Positions 1 to 9,538 are shown, counted from the stretch's first letter. The stretch: 19,786 nucleotides of DNA from Prevotella sp. (GCA_031263965.1 JAISES010000069.1:1-19786), one strand, 5' to 3'. Translations and numbers: made by a program. Notes: generated from the sequence alone by a model not told the origin.

Positions 1-943
1 TCCCGTTGTTTTTAAGGATGTCGAAGAGTTGATTTATATAACCGGCATATACACGTCCGGCACCAAGTTCTTTCACTTTCGGGGCCGACGGGCCTCGTCC
101 CATATCGAAAGCCTCATCACAATTTACATGGAAAAACTTTGATTCGAAAGCAGGGCTCATTTCTGTGTAAATATCCCTCATAAACTCAATGGTTTCGGGT
201 TTGGTAGGGGCATACATACTATTGCTCTCGGCGATATTTCCAAACTTGGGACTGAGCAGCACTTTTTCGGCATGACCAAGCGACTGGAAATTTGGTATTA
301 GTTCTATATAATATTGTTTTGCATAATCGGACAATTCTTTCCATTCTGCAATAGACAATGCTCCGGCAGGAGGTGCAAATTCGGGATGCTTTCCGGTGCG
401 AACGACATGTTCGGTGTAATACGTCAGAGTGTTGATCTTCAATTCAGCCATCCGTCTGATCTGATATTTCATATACTCTAAACTTGGTACAGGACCACGG
501 CTGATATCGTCCATTACTCCGCGGAACTTTAATGCCGGCTTATCTATGATATGCAGCCCTTGAAGTTTATTGTTCTTTGCTCCCCGGATTAGTTGTATTA
601 AAGATTGTTTGCCATAAAACAGCCCTTTCTGCGTATTTGCAGCCAATATTACTTTATTGTTGTCTATAAAAAGTTCGTAGCCTTCATCGCCCAGCTTTTC
701 CTTGAAAAATCCTGTTTTGCTGAAAAGAACATCCAAGCTCTTATCCTGACCACGAATTCCCATATAAAATGATTTGAGAGGAATATCTTCATCTCTCAAA
801 GATTTTTCGTAGTCGATATTCTTCTCTAAAGAAAACTTCTTGTCCGTGGTTTTTATTTTATACGGCAATGGGACTATATCTACAGCCAAGAGGTTGATCG
901 ATGTATATATAGCTAGTAAAAATATGCTGAATATACGTTTCAT
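1..943 (-). CDS. GH20-type beta-N-acetylhexosaminidase, partial (C-terminus outside window)
   Basis: The gene starts at the ATG read from 943 and stays open to the window edge, so 314 codons are visible and the C-terminal part is missing. The product begins with a Sec signal peptide (about residues 1-20, MKRIFSIFLLAIYTSINLLA) without a lipobox. Next comes a region like the GH20 N-terminal zincin-like domain (about 22-135, with VPLPYKI and LFYGKQSLIQLI). The start of a TIM barrel follows at about 140 (FRGVMDDISRGPVPS, then ELKINTLTYYTEH). The Asp-Glu pair expected of GH20 is at D276-E277 in the context HVNCDE; the usual form is H-x-G-G-D-E, so this is a divergent subgroup. GH20 enzymes remove terminal GlcNAc or GalNAc by substrate-assisted catalysis. 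The start lies 3 bases after the stop of the upstream fusion gene, so they are probably cotranscribed. Family call fairly sure; substrate unknown. Confidence 0.75.
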   Translation of the reverse strand, partial: MKRIFSIFLLAIYTSINLLAVDIVPLPYKIKTTDKKFSLEKNIDYEKSLRDEDIPLKSFYMGIRGQDKSLDVLFSKTGFFKEKLGDEGYELFIDNNKVILAANTQKGLFYGKQSLIQLIRGAKNNKLQGLHIIDKPALKFRGVMDDISRGPVPSLEYMKYQIRRMAELKINTLTYYTEHVVRTGKHPEFAPPAGALSIAEWKELSDYAKQYYIELIPNFQSLGHAEKVLLSPKFGNIAESNSMYAPTKPETIEFMRDIYTEMSPAFESKFFHVNCDEAFDMGRGPSAPKVKELGAGRVYAGYINQLFDILKNNG

Positions 944-946
944 GCT

Positions 947-3900
947 TTATTTTTGATTAAAGAAATAATACATTTCAGCGCCGAATGTCAGTACAGCGCC
1001 CATTCCCCGAGGATCGCTTTCCAGTGTTTTTTGGTTTATATAATAATCGGCATTTTCACCCATATCCGTTCCTTGGCAAATGCCGTTGACGGCTCCATTT
1101 TCTCCTGTTTGTGCCGATACGGCATTCCACGTTTTAATTAATTGAGGAACGTATTGTTGCGAAATCCATTTATGATTGACAGCTCTTGCCAAAGCTAATC
1201 CAAACATAGCACTTCCCGATGTTTCCAAGTATGAATCAGGGCGATCTATAATCTGGCGCCACAAACCATCCTCTGATTGATATTTGAGCAAGGTTACCAG
1301 ACGATTTACAAAAACATCTTTTATCTTTTTATAATCTTTATGATCCGGCGGGATTTCGAGCAAGGCTTCCGACATAGCCCATACGATCCATCCATTAGCC
1401 CTTGACCATGCGACAGGAGAGAGCTTTTGTTCCCGATTGAACCATCCATGACGGCAAAGGTTTGTATTTATATCGGTCAGGTATTTGTTGATGGACAAGA
1501 CTTGAAAAGCAACTTCATCATATAGTTTTTTATCTTCAGTTAATTTTGCCATACGCAACAAGAAAGGAACGGACATAAACATATCGTCAGCCCAAACTGT
1601 TTCTGCAACCGGTTCGGGACGGCATAAGGTACCGTCTGCAAGGCGTGATTGTTTGTTGAGGACATAATCCAGAATCTGCCCGAGGATTTCCCTCTGCAAA
1701 GATTGAGGCTCGCCAGTCAAAGCAGTTTCAGCCAAAGGCAAGGCTGCGCCGCTTGTATCATCGAGCATCGTGGCTCTGAACAACCTGAAATATGCACCTC
1801 TCAATACATGTCCTGATAGATATTGGTCTTTAAAAAAGCTGTAATGATGAAGCATATGCTTATTGTATTGACCGGCAAATGCAGAATAATTATAATCATT
1901 CGATGCTTTGTATAGATTTAATATTCCCAAGACCGTATTGGAGTTTGCATAATGCCAGTCGGGACTGAATCCCTTTTTATTTTTCACAAAAGGTGATGTT
2001 TTAAATGCCTGATGAATCATAGGCTCTTGCATATGCCATGATACAAGCTTGTCGTTATACAGATAGTATTCCCGAATATCTTTTTCAGGTTCAAACACTG
2101 AATCCATCGGATTGTCGGAATCTACTTCAAAAGGCTCTGATATAAGCCAGTTGTTGATATGTGAATCCTCTATATTATTCTTAATCCGGATTGTTTTATC
2201 AAACTCCTGATTCGATTTTAACGCACAACAGGCAAAATCCAGTCCATTATCTCTTCCGGAAGCTTTTATCAAAAGTTTATTCTCTCCTTTATTCAGATTA
2301 ATGTTCAACTCATTGCAAAACCTGAAACGATTGTATGTGTATTCTTCAAACTTTTCAGTGTCGGAAACTCCTGAGTAAACGGGTTTTCCGTTTAAATACA
2401 TTTTAATATTCCCACGAAAAGAAAAACCAAGTACCGTTTCTTTCGGTTCTTCACTATTTATTGTCACATAAGCAAAAGCTATTTCCGTTGGCTTGTTTAA
2501 TACTTCCTTTGAAATTTGCAGACGGGATACGTTGCCATTGAAAGAAACCGCCTTTGCCTCAAAGTCGAAAACAGTATTGCGAATCAGAAAATTTGCAGCT
2601 TTTTTAGTCACACTCAACGCTTTTCCCGCCTCATTAACGGGTTTTACAGAAACAGATGATGCCCAGAGGGTAATATCTTCGCCGTTAATGCCTTTCGGTT
2701 TATCTGTAATGGACAGACAAACATTGTTTTGAGGCAGGTTTTCTTTTGCATTCAGAGTCAATAAATGATTATCCTCCTGCAACGAAAAGCTTTGAAAAGA
2801 GATGTCATTCAATGTGAAACTTGCAGATTTAATTGTTTTTTTATCCAAAGGATATGAAAACCATAGCTTCAATGCGCTGTTTACTGTCTTATATTTTACG
2901 ATGCGGGGCTTTTCCGGCTCAGGCATTTCCCTTCCGGGGTCTACATAACGGAAGACAGGTCCTTCAACCAATTTACCGTCATCGTATGCGCCGATGTCCA
3001 GTTTGTCCCCAGTGAAAAATATCTGCATATTTTTTGGTATAATACCTGCGTTTCTACAAGGAGAGTTATTTTCCAGCAGGAAATTCCCATATTTTCCGTC
3101 AACAAACATCGGGTCTGCGATTATACTTGGATATTTGCCTGTTTGTACAACTTTATGAGGAAAAGGGATATTGGCGCAATCATTTTCAAACCGGTTATTA
3201 TTCCCAAGATAATAGATGCCGACTGTGTCGTTTTCAGAAAGATGATAAGCATTGTTGAAGTGATAAATATTATCATTATTCCAGAAAGGATTGTGCATAT
3301 TTCCCAATACATCCGAATCTACTTGCCAACTGTTATTGAATATGTATATGGGTTTTGTTAAAGGCCTCTCGCCTCCGATAAACTTGAAAATAGTCCATCC
3401 GTCCTTGCAGTCCGAAAATTTTACGCCTGTATTGCCGTAAATGTATAGCGGACCTCCGCCCACTTCGGCGACAGAAATAAAAGCATGGCTATTTATCATT
3501 TTGTTGTGATAGAAGTGGATATTATTACAATATACTTCGGGCTCGAATGCATTGTCGGACGAATTTTCAATCACATTGCGATAAATTTCTCCGTTTGTAC
3601 AAGCCAATGTATCGTTTTCGGCATCTCCCATAACCGAGAGCCGGATTCCATTATAGACGTTCTTGATGTAATTGTCCCGGATGACAAAAGAGCCACCTGT
3701 CATCTTTGCCTGAAATATACTACCATTGTAATACCTGAATTCTCCATGATGAAGTTCTTCCCACGTAAATTCGTTTTCTTTCTCCCATACATGACTCCCC
3801 TGTTCCCAATAGCAATTTTCGACAAGTAAATGATGGCTTTTGCGCCCCTGTGCAAAAAGAGCACGCCGTCCACCTCTTATATCGGAGTTGATGAATGATA

Positions 3901-4291
3901 TATAATTGGAATTATCGACTCTTACAACATCCACCCAACAATTTCTGAACGACAGGTTGTCTATCGTAATCCATGAGCAATCTTTGATATAAATACCATA
4001 ATTGCTCAAATCGCTGCCCGGCTTTGTAGCTCCTCCATCTATTATGGCATACTTGCGGTCTTCTCCCCGTATTACAATCGGTTTATCCTGTATTCCGTGT
4101 TTATTTACCAGCCTAAGGTTTACTTTATAAAGCCCTCTTTTTAGTAAAAGGGTATCTCCACCCTGAAGTGTCGATAACTTTTCATTAATAACCTTTGCCG
4201 ATGCTTTATTGCCAACGACAATAGTTTTTCCTAAAGCCGGAGTGTTGTTCAGAAATATCGCAATGATGAAAAGAAGTTGTATTTTTTTCAT
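947..4291 (-). CDS. Secreted fusion: parallel beta-helix + beta-sandwich linkers + GH105 unsaturated uronyl hydrolase
   Basis: This is a 1114-residue protein with a Sec signal peptide (1-21, ending PALG). Residues about 22-440 form a right-handed parallel beta-helix: repeated short strands with N-x-I/F turns such as ITIDNLSF, YISFINSDIRGG and IHFYHNKM. About 465-555 looks like an Ig/Fn3-type strand-rich module. About 560-690 looks like a galactose-binding-type sandwich (IKMYLNGKPVYSG, NKGENKLLIKASG). About 740-1110 is an alpha/alpha barrel with GH105 marks: W900-A-D-D903 (the Asp position used as acid/base in YteR-like enzymes), WSRANGWIVWAMSEALL, YLETSGSAMFGLALA and DPRGMGAVL. GH105 hydrates and removes the 4,5-unsaturated uronic acid left at chain ends by polysaccharide lyases. 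GH105 enzymes are normally about 350-400 residues and stand alone. Whether the helix half cleaves or only binds sugar is unknown. It lies 21 bases after the previous stop. Confidence 0.8.
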   Translation of the reverse strand: MKKIQLLFIIAIFLNNTPALGKTIVVGNKASAKVINEKLSTLQGGDTLLLKRGLYKVNLRLVNKHGIQDKPIVIRGEDRKYAIIDGGATKPGSDLSNYGIYIKDCSWITIDNLSFRNCWVDVVRVDNSNYISFINSDIRGGRRALFAQGRKSHHLLVENCYWEQGSHVWEKENEFTWEELHHGEFRYYNGSIFQAKMTGGSFVIRDNYIKNVYNGIRLSVMGDAENDTLACTNGEIYRNVIENSSDNAFEPEVYCNNIHFYHNKMINSHAFISVAEVGGGPLYIYGNTGVKFSDCKDGWTIFKFIGGERPLTKPIYIFNNSWQVDSDVLGNMHNPFWNNDNIYHFNNAYHLSENDTVGIYYLGNNNRFENDCANIPFPHKVVQTGKYPSIIADPMFVDGKYGNFLLENNSPCRNAGIIPKNMQIFFTGDKLDIGAYDDGKLVEGPVFRYVDPGREMPEPEKPRIVKYKTVNSALKLWFSYPLDKKTIKSASFTLNDISFQSFSLQEDNHLLTLNAKENLPQNNVCLSITDKPKGINGEDITLWASSVSVKPVNEAGKALSVTKKAANFLIRNTVFDFEAKAVSFNGNVSRLQISKEVLNKPTEIAFAYVTINSEEPKETVLGFSFRGNIKMYLNGKPVYSGVSDTEKFEEYTYNRFRFCNELNINLNKGENKLLIKASGRDNGLDFACCALKSNQEFDKTIRIKNNIEDSHINNWLISEPFEVDSDNPMDSVFEPEKDIREYYLYNDKLVSWHMQEPMIHQAFKTSPFVKNKKGFSPDWHYANSNTVLGILNLYKASNDYNYSAFAGQYNKHMLHHYSFFKDQYLSGHVLRGAYFRLFRATMLDDTSGAALPLAETALTGEPQSLQREILGQILDYVLNKQSRLADGTLCRPEPVAETVWADDMFMSVPFLLRMAKLTEDKKLYDEVAFQVLSINKYLTDINTNLCRHGWFNREQKLSPVAWSRANGWIVWAMSEALLEIPPDHKDYKKIKDVFVNRLVTLLKYQSEDGLWRQIIDRPDSYLETSGSAMFGLALARAVNHKWISQQYVPQLIKTWNAVSAQTGENGAVNGICQGTDMGENADYYINQKTLESDPRGMGAVLTFGAEMYYFFNQK

Positions 4292-4312
4292 TCTCTTGAT
4301 TTATGCTTTTAT

Positions 4313-6187
4313 CTATAGAATACGGTATATGAACTTTATCGTTTTTCTTAAATCATTTTTGTCAAAATTGATATTCAGTACGATGGGATAAGCTTTTAGT
4401 GCAGGATAGCTCCATTTATACTTTTCTTCATCTGTTCCCTGTTCAATATCGGCATTATCTGTAATTATTTCCAATTCAATCAATTTGCCCTTGGTTTTGA
4501 TATGTATCCTTTTCTTGTCTATTTGAGAAAACATCATCCCCGGATAATAAATTACCGGCTCGATAATACGTACATGTTCTTTAGCATCATGATAGATAAG
4601 TTCGATTTCCTTGCTTATATAGTTATCTCCTATCCGATGTGTCAACCGGTAAGATATTCCGCCTTCTTGCTGTTTACTGTTTTTTAGTTCGCCAAGGCTT
4701 GATACAAAGTAGTCTTCGGTTTTGTTCCCTGTAATCATTAAGGCATCGAACTCATATAGGTTTGTAAAATATCCTGATGCGCCGTCAAACTCTATTCTCG
4801 GCGTAAGAGGCAACGGAGCCGGTATATCCGGAAAACTCATCGGTTCCCATCTTTTATAAATGGTTTGTGACGACGCCTGAAAATAACCATGTCCATTTAG
4901 CCACAGGTTTGTTATTGCTCCTCCTGCCGGACGGTGCATGTATTTTGTTCTGTCTCCCGCGGGATCTTTATAATTGTATGCGGATATAGTCGTGCACCAT
5001 TGGGCAGTTCTTACTAACGACAGGTTAAGGGTAGGAAAGTAATGTATTCCTTTTTTGTCAAGAGGCAGGTCTTCCATTTTGCCGATATCTGCTTTAGCGA
5101 AAGCTATTGACATGGCCATATTTTTAGCTTTGGTAAAAGTCGGATATATACAAGGAAGATAATCATATATATCATAGTACAAAGGACCAAATCCAATAAC
5201 CCCATCTTTCATACAAGTTTGAAGAAATTGCAAATTCCGGATGGCAGCCGTGCGGTATTGATCGTTTTTGTCCATAAATAAACTGAAAAGGACCTGGCTC
5301 CCGTCGGAAGTCCCGCTACCGAAACAAGTCCATTTGTTTGACCGGATTCCCCACGAGGCGTCCATTGATCCGTCGGGATAGATAAAGTATAAATGCTTTT
5401 CCAATGATTTCTCTACAATATCCATAACCTTTTCGTCTTTTGCCAATCGGGCATATAACGCTAATCCCCAAAGCGACATTTCCATATTATATCCCGGATC
5501 TATGCCATACTTTGCGCCAAATACGCGTCCTCCTTCACCTGTCAAAAAATAATCCTGATCCATTTTAGCAACTACCTGATATGCCAGTTCCCTTGCTTTT
5601 TCCCGATAGGACAGCTTATTTATCAGCTTGTTTACGAACATCAGGCTCGCGGTAGTTGTAGCACAATAATTGATGCCGGCAAACCGTGGCGACATAACCT
5701 CTACCAGGTAATCACCTGCTTTTTCGATAGATTGCAGCCATGATAGTTGTTCTTTTCCCGATAAATGAGTTTCCAATACCGGATATGCCAATGCCATCAT
5801 CAATACCTGGTCGGTTGTAGTTCCAGTCCACTCTTCGGGAGTTTCCAGCCATGAACCATTATCCTGTTGTTGTTTAATAAGCCGGTTTCCGACATTTATA
5901 GCAGCTTTCAGGTATTCTTTGTTTTTTGTTTTACTATATTCGAATGCAAAAGGATAGACTATTTCGGCAGCCCGTGTATGATATAGCTTGCAATGCGGAC
6001 AATTGACTGCTCCGTAATCCGGCGACTCCTTGTCTTGACTGACATATCTCATAACCGATGCATTCAGCTCCGATAACATACGCATAGCATGCACACTGAG
6101 GGTATCGGTCTTTATCTCTTGGGCTGATATACCCGATGTAAAGAAGGTAAAAAATACAAGTAACAATACCGGTTTTAATCTGCGCAT
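4313..6187 (-). CDS. Unrecognised secreted alpha/alpha-toroid plus beta-sandwich protein, candidate polysaccharide lyase
   Basis: This 624-residue protein has a Sec signal peptide (1-22, ending SGISA-Q, no lipobox). Residues about 30-370 are helix-rich with hairpin-like repeats (EYLKAAINVGNRLIKQQQDNGSW, MSLWGLALYARLAKDEKVMDI), as in six-hairpin alpha/alpha toroids. Residues about 380-620 are strand-rich, suggesting a C-terminal beta-sandwich. I do not recognise the family. The layout, length and order of motifs resemble the heparinase-type lyase in the same operon: an Asn-containing stretch (GINYCATTTAS), then YPDGS at 270-274 followed by SWG, then an HGYFQASS strand in the sandwich. A C63-P-H-C66 pair near the N-terminus is unusual for a secreted sugar enzyme. 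Placement between a uronate transporter and a GH105 fusion supports a role in acidic-polysaccharide breakdown. A hydrolase or a sugar-binding role is also possible. Confidence 0.6.
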   Translation of the reverse strand: MRRLKPVLLLVFFTFFTSGISAQEIKTDTLSVHAMRMLSELNASVMRYVSQDKESPDYGAVNCPHCKLYHTRAAEIVYPFAFEYSKTKNKEYLKAAINVGNRLIKQQQDNGSWLETPEEWTGTTTDQVLMMALAYPVLETHLSGKEQLSWLQSIEKAGDYLVEVMSPRFAGINYCATTTASLMFVNKLINKLSYREKARELAYQVVAKMDQDYFLTGEGGRVFGAKYGIDPGYNMEMSLWGLALYARLAKDEKVMDIVEKSLEKHLYFIYPDGSMDASWGIRSNKWTCFGSGTSDGSQVLFSLFMDKNDQYRTAAIRNLQFLQTCMKDGVIGFGPLYYDIYDYLPCIYPTFTKAKNMAMSIAFAKADIGKMEDLPLDKKGIHYFPTLNLSLVRTAQWCTTISAYNYKDPAGDRTKYMHRPAGGAITNLWLNGHGYFQASSQTIYKRWEPMSFPDIPAPLPLTPRIEFDGASGYFTNLYEFDALMITGNKTEDYFVSSLGELKNSKQQEGGISYRLTHRIGDNYISKEIELIYHDAKEHVRIIEPVIYYPGMMFSQIDKKRIHIKTKGKLIELEIITDNADIEQGTDEEKYKWSYPALKAYPIVLNINFDKNDLRKTIKFIYRIL

Positions 6188-6198
6188 GTCGATTGCTT

Positions 6199-7638
6199 TT
6201 ACAAATCTGTAATAGGCTTATATTCAGGAACCAATGTTTTCATTACAACCCATCCTGCCAAATGGGAAAAAGCACATATGGAAAATATGATAAAGTATCC
6301 GGCTTCTTCTCCTTTAAAGCCCATAAAGGTCATTTGTGTCTGACCTGCGTAATCAAATAGTACTCCCGACGATTTATTGATAATGAAAGCTCCGACTCCA
6401 CCGGCCATTCCTCCGATACCAACAATTGTTCCCACGGCCTTTTTCGGGAACATATCGCTTACTGTCGTAAATATATTTGCAGACCATGCCTGATGTCCTG
6501 CCATGGCAATACCAATGACTATGACCGGCAGCCAATACGAGATATGTCCCAGCGGTTGGGCTAATAGGGCAATAAGCAGGAATGAAGCGAAAATCAGCAT
6601 CGTTTTCATACGTCCGGCATAAGGATTCATTTTTTTCTTATCTACAAAGTATGACGGCAGCCAACCTCCGATAATGGACACAAGCGAGATCAGATATAGC
6701 ATGAATATTGCCAACTGTCCCTTTGGATCGGAAGACTTAATATCGTATACGGCGCTCAAATAGGCAGGAGTCCAGAACAGGAAGAAAAACCAAACTCCGT
6801 CGGTTAGAAATTTACCCAATGCAAAAGCCCAGGTCTGCCTGTACTTGAGGCATTTCATATATGGAACTTTGTCCTCTTTTTTATCAGAGTCTTCTCCGTC
6901 TTGATTGATGTAGGCTAACTCGCCGGCATTTACAGCGGCATTCCGGTGCGGTTTCTTGTAAACAAACATCCATACACCCATCCAGATAAAACCAAGAGCC
7001 CCTATGGCCAGGAAAGCCATTTCCCAACCCCAAGTCCTGGCTATGACAGGAATGGTAACAGGCGCTGCTAAAGCGCCGACAACCGAGCCTGCATCAAAAA
7101 GGCTTGTAGCTAAGGCCCTGTCTTTTTTCGGAAAATATTCCGCTGTCGATTTTATCGCCGCCGGATAATTACCGGCCTCTCCTAAGGCTAATACAAGGCG
7201 GGCAATAATAAACAATGTAACACTCACACTTACAACAACTCCGGTGTCGCTAACCAAGGCAATAACTTCCCGTGCACCTTCAAATCCCACAAACCACTGA
7301 TTCGCTGTTATTCCGGATGTAAGAATACCGCAGAAGGCATGCAGACAGGCTCCGATAGACCAAATGCCAATAGCCCACATATAGCCTTTTTTAGTTCCGA
7401 GCTTATCTATAAACTTTCCTGCAAACAACATGCTGATTGCGTAGAATATAGAAAACAGAGCGGTTATTGTTCCGTAATGTGTATTTGTCCAATGAAATTC
7501 GGGGGCTATAAAGTCTTTCCATGTAAGCGAAAGCACTTGCCTGTCGAGATAATTTATAGTAGTTGCAAAAAACAGCATAGAGCAGATAACCCAACGGTAG
7601 TTGGTTCTTTTGCCCATATTATTGAAGGTATTATTCAT
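6199..7638 (-). CDS. MFS hexuronate transporter, ExuT-like (anion:cation symporter family)
   Basis: This is a 479-residue inner-membrane protein with about 12 hydrophobic helices. It carries marks of the ACS branch of the MFS that includes ExuT: NYLDRQ at the end of helix 1 (residues 29-34), GKFIDKLGTKKGY in the loop 2-3 position, and the strongly conserved LGEAGNYPAAIKSTAEYFPKK, followed by RALATSLFDAGSVVGA. ExuT-type proteins take up glucuronate or galacturonate by proton symport. An extra segment of about 30 residues (around SGITANQWFVGFEGAREVI) sits between helices 3 and 4 and is not in E. coli ExuT as I remember it. The charged central loop (NQDGEDSDKKEDK) is normal for the family. The gene is 10 bases after the heparinase-type lyase, which fits import of the uronic acid released in the periplasm. 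A second in-frame Met at residue 8 is an alternative start. Confidence 0.85.
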   Translation of the reverse strand: MNNTFNNMGKRTNYRWVICSMLFFATTINYLDRQVLSLTWKDFIAPEFHWTNTHYGTITALFSIFYAISMLFAGKFIDKLGTKKGYMWAIGIWSIGACLHAFCGILTSGITANQWFVGFEGAREVIALVSDTGVVVSVSVTLFIIARLVLALGEAGNYPAAIKSTAEYFPKKDRALATSLFDAGSVVGALAAPVTIPVIARTWGWEMAFLAIGALGFIWMGVWMFVYKKPHRNAAVNAGELAYINQDGEDSDKKEDKVPYMKCLKYRQTWAFALGKFLTDGVWFFFLFWTPAYLSAVYDIKSSDPKGQLAIFMLYLISLVSIIGGWLPSYFVDKKKMNPYAGRMKTMLIFASFLLIALLAQPLGHISYWLPVIVIGIAMAGHQAWSANIFTTVSDMFPKKAVGTIVGIGGMAGGVGAFIINKSSGVLFDYAGQTQMTFMGFKGEEAGYFIIFSICAFSHLAGWVVMKTLVPEYKPITDL

Positions 7639-7648
7639 CGTGTTTTAT

Positions 7649-9538
7649 TTATTTTGGTTGTTCTTTTTCAGTTTCAATATCTCCGGTCCGGCTAGTAAGA
7701 ATTATGTCTTTTTCACTTTGAGGAAATATACGTACTGCCAAGGTTTGAGTTGTCCCGGGGGAAAGTTTTATTTTATAACCTATTATGCTTACGCCTTGGT
7801 TTGGAGCATTGTAATCGTTTTCAGATGTGGCAGGAGTTACAAATGGTTCTGTGCCGGAAGGGACAGATACAAATGCGGATTTACCGCTTTGCGTAAGGAA
7901 AAATCCACCATCCACTGGCAAAACTTCAGCCTTGGTCAGCATACGCCATGTGAGGTTTGCCGGTTCGGTATTTGTCCTGATTTTATCTTTTATTTCTACA
8001 TATTGTTCGTTAACAATGGCGATATATCGGGAAGCATATGCCAATTGATTACCATACAAAGACGAAAGGTCAAGCGATGTTTCTTTAAGTTCCGGAGTAT
8101 TTGAATGTGATTTTATTATGGCTTGTCCATTTACATCAAAATATTTCTCGTTTATAGAAAAAACATTATGAGCCAGATTGTTGTATCTGAATACGTCCCA
8201 CCGCCGACTGTTCTGAGATACATCCCACAAAGAAATACCATGTTTTTCGAGCGAATTGTAGTCTTGCGGCCCTAAATCTATAGCCCAGCATACTCCCATA
8301 GCTTCCATCACAAACGATCCCTGATCTAAATGAGTATGTGTATTGTCGGCCGGCCGGCCGCCTTTTATCCCGACAAAGATGGCATCTTGCGATCCCCATT
8401 TTGTGCGCATCAATGATACCGGTGTTTCATTTTTTGCTGTGAAAGTTAATGGTAATCCTGATGTATTTGCTTCTGATAGTTTGAGATCATGCCCGAAAAC
8501 GAAAATGGAAGGAAGCATACGGCTATACTGTTCGTAATTGTATTTCTTTAAGTTAAGCAGATAATTTACTTCATAATTTATCAATGCAGGGTCATTCATC
8601 TTTTTGGCAAACCAAAACATGGATGTATTCAGACGGAGTCCCGAGTCGGAGTCTCCGAAATTGAACGGTTGGAGTCCCGGGCTAATCATGTGCATAATGT
8701 AATATGCGCTTTTAGTAAATCCTTGAATATCGGACAGACCGAAATCTGTTCCATAAATCTGTTCCAACAAAGCCAGAAGCATAACATTGTATGTCGTCCC
8801 GTAATGCCAGTATCCATAACCTTCGGGATATGACCCGTCCGGGCCATACCGTTTCATTGGTTTCCGGATGCTTTGAACAGAGCGTTCGATAATTCCTTTA
8901 GCCAATTGGGGCTCGTCCTCTATTATAGCCATGGCTCCATATGCCATAGCCGTGTTGCAGACCTGATTCCAGTTGTTGTCACGGGTGAGGAAAGCATTAT
9001 ATTTTTTATCTAATGATGGTTTTAATCCTTTTTCGAGAATTGCGTTTTTTATAATTTTTCCCGAACCTTTATCTAAAACTTCATACAACCAATCGTATCC
9101 GATGGAAACCGCCATTGTCATTTCAGCTACGTCCAGAAAGTGGCCCGGGTTCCAATTTTCGTATGCTGAAACAGCAAGCAGTTCAGCTTTCGCCCTTTCG
9201 GCATATTTGCCGTTTCCGGTAGTGCGATATGCGTAAGAAAGCATAAAAATACGATACAAGGCCTCTCTCGATGTTCCCAACATGCGTATCCCATTCAGTT
9301 TCCTTTCCAATGGGGCAGACTTTACTATTTCATCGCAAGCCTCCAGGCTATTGCGTTGCACAAGCCTCCAGACAGAGTCCTTTGATATGTCTTTTATTAA
9401 TTGGTCTTTCGCATTGTTTGTTAAAAGGATACGGGGATGCAAAGGATATTTTATATCGGGTATCGGCGTTTTCCCATATACAGATTGTAAAGAAAACACA
9501 GAACATAAGATGGAGAGTATAACCGTATTTACTTTCAT
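7649..9538 (-). CDS. Heparinase II/III-family polysaccharide lyase
   Basis: The 629-residue product has a Sec signal peptide (1-22, ending SVYG) and the two-part fold of heparinase II/III-type lyases: an alpha/alpha toroid (about 30-350) and a beta-sandwich (about 360-620). N188-N189-W190-N191 corresponds to the Asn that neutralises the uronate carboxylate in PL12/PL15-type enzymes. PDGSYPEG followed by Y241-G-Y243-W-H245-Y246 carries the candidate catalytic Tyr. H401-T-H403-L-D at the start of the sandwich, within NTHTHLDQGSF, carries the second catalytic or metal-site His. Such enzymes beta-eliminate at uronic acids (heparan, hyaluronan, alginate and others), leaving a 4,5-unsaturated end, which is the substrate of the GH105 module in this operon. 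The subfamily (PL12, 15, 17, 21 or another) cannot be fixed by eye. It is the first gene after the hairpin that follows the receptor gene. Confidence 0.85.
   Translation of the reverse strand: MKVNTVILSILCSVFSLQSVYGKTPIPDIKYPLHPRILLTNNAKDQLIKDISKDSVWRLVQRNSLEACDEIVKSAPLERKLNGIRMLGTSREALYRIFMLSYAYRTTGNGKYAERAKAELLAVSAYENWNPGHFLDVAEMTMAVSIGYDWLYEVLDKGSGKIIKNAILEKGLKPSLDKKYNAFLTRDNNWNQVCNTAMAYGAMAIIEDEPQLAKGIIERSVQSIRKPMKRYGPDGSYPEGYGYWHYGTTYNVMLLALLEQIYGTDFGLSDIQGFTKSAYYIMHMISPGLQPFNFGDSDSGLRLNTSMFWFAKKMNDPALINYEVNYLLNLKKYNYEQYSRMLPSIFVFGHDLKLSEANTSGLPLTFTAKNETPVSLMRTKWGSQDAIFVGIKGGRPADNTHTHLDQGSFVMEAMGVCWAIDLGPQDYNSLEKHGISLWDVSQNSRRWDVFRYNNLAHNVFSINEKYFDVNGQAIIKSHSNTPELKETSLDLSSLYGNQLAYASRYIAIVNEQYVEIKDKIRTNTEPANLTWRMLTKAEVLPVDGGFFLTQSGKSAFVSVPSGTEPFVTPATSENDYNAPNQGVSIIGYKIKLSPGTTQTLAVRIFPQSEKDIILTSRTGDIETEKEQPK

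Noticed and set aside
947..4291. Two genes joined by a sequencing error instead of a true fusion
   Set aside because: The frame is open throughout, only the N-terminus has a signal peptide, and linker modules separate the two halves, so a real fusion is the simpler reading.
7601..8104. Plus-strand 167-codon frame opposite the lyase and transporter genes
   Set aside because: It is antisense to two well-supported genes, with Cys/Phe/Tyr-rich composition and no domain.
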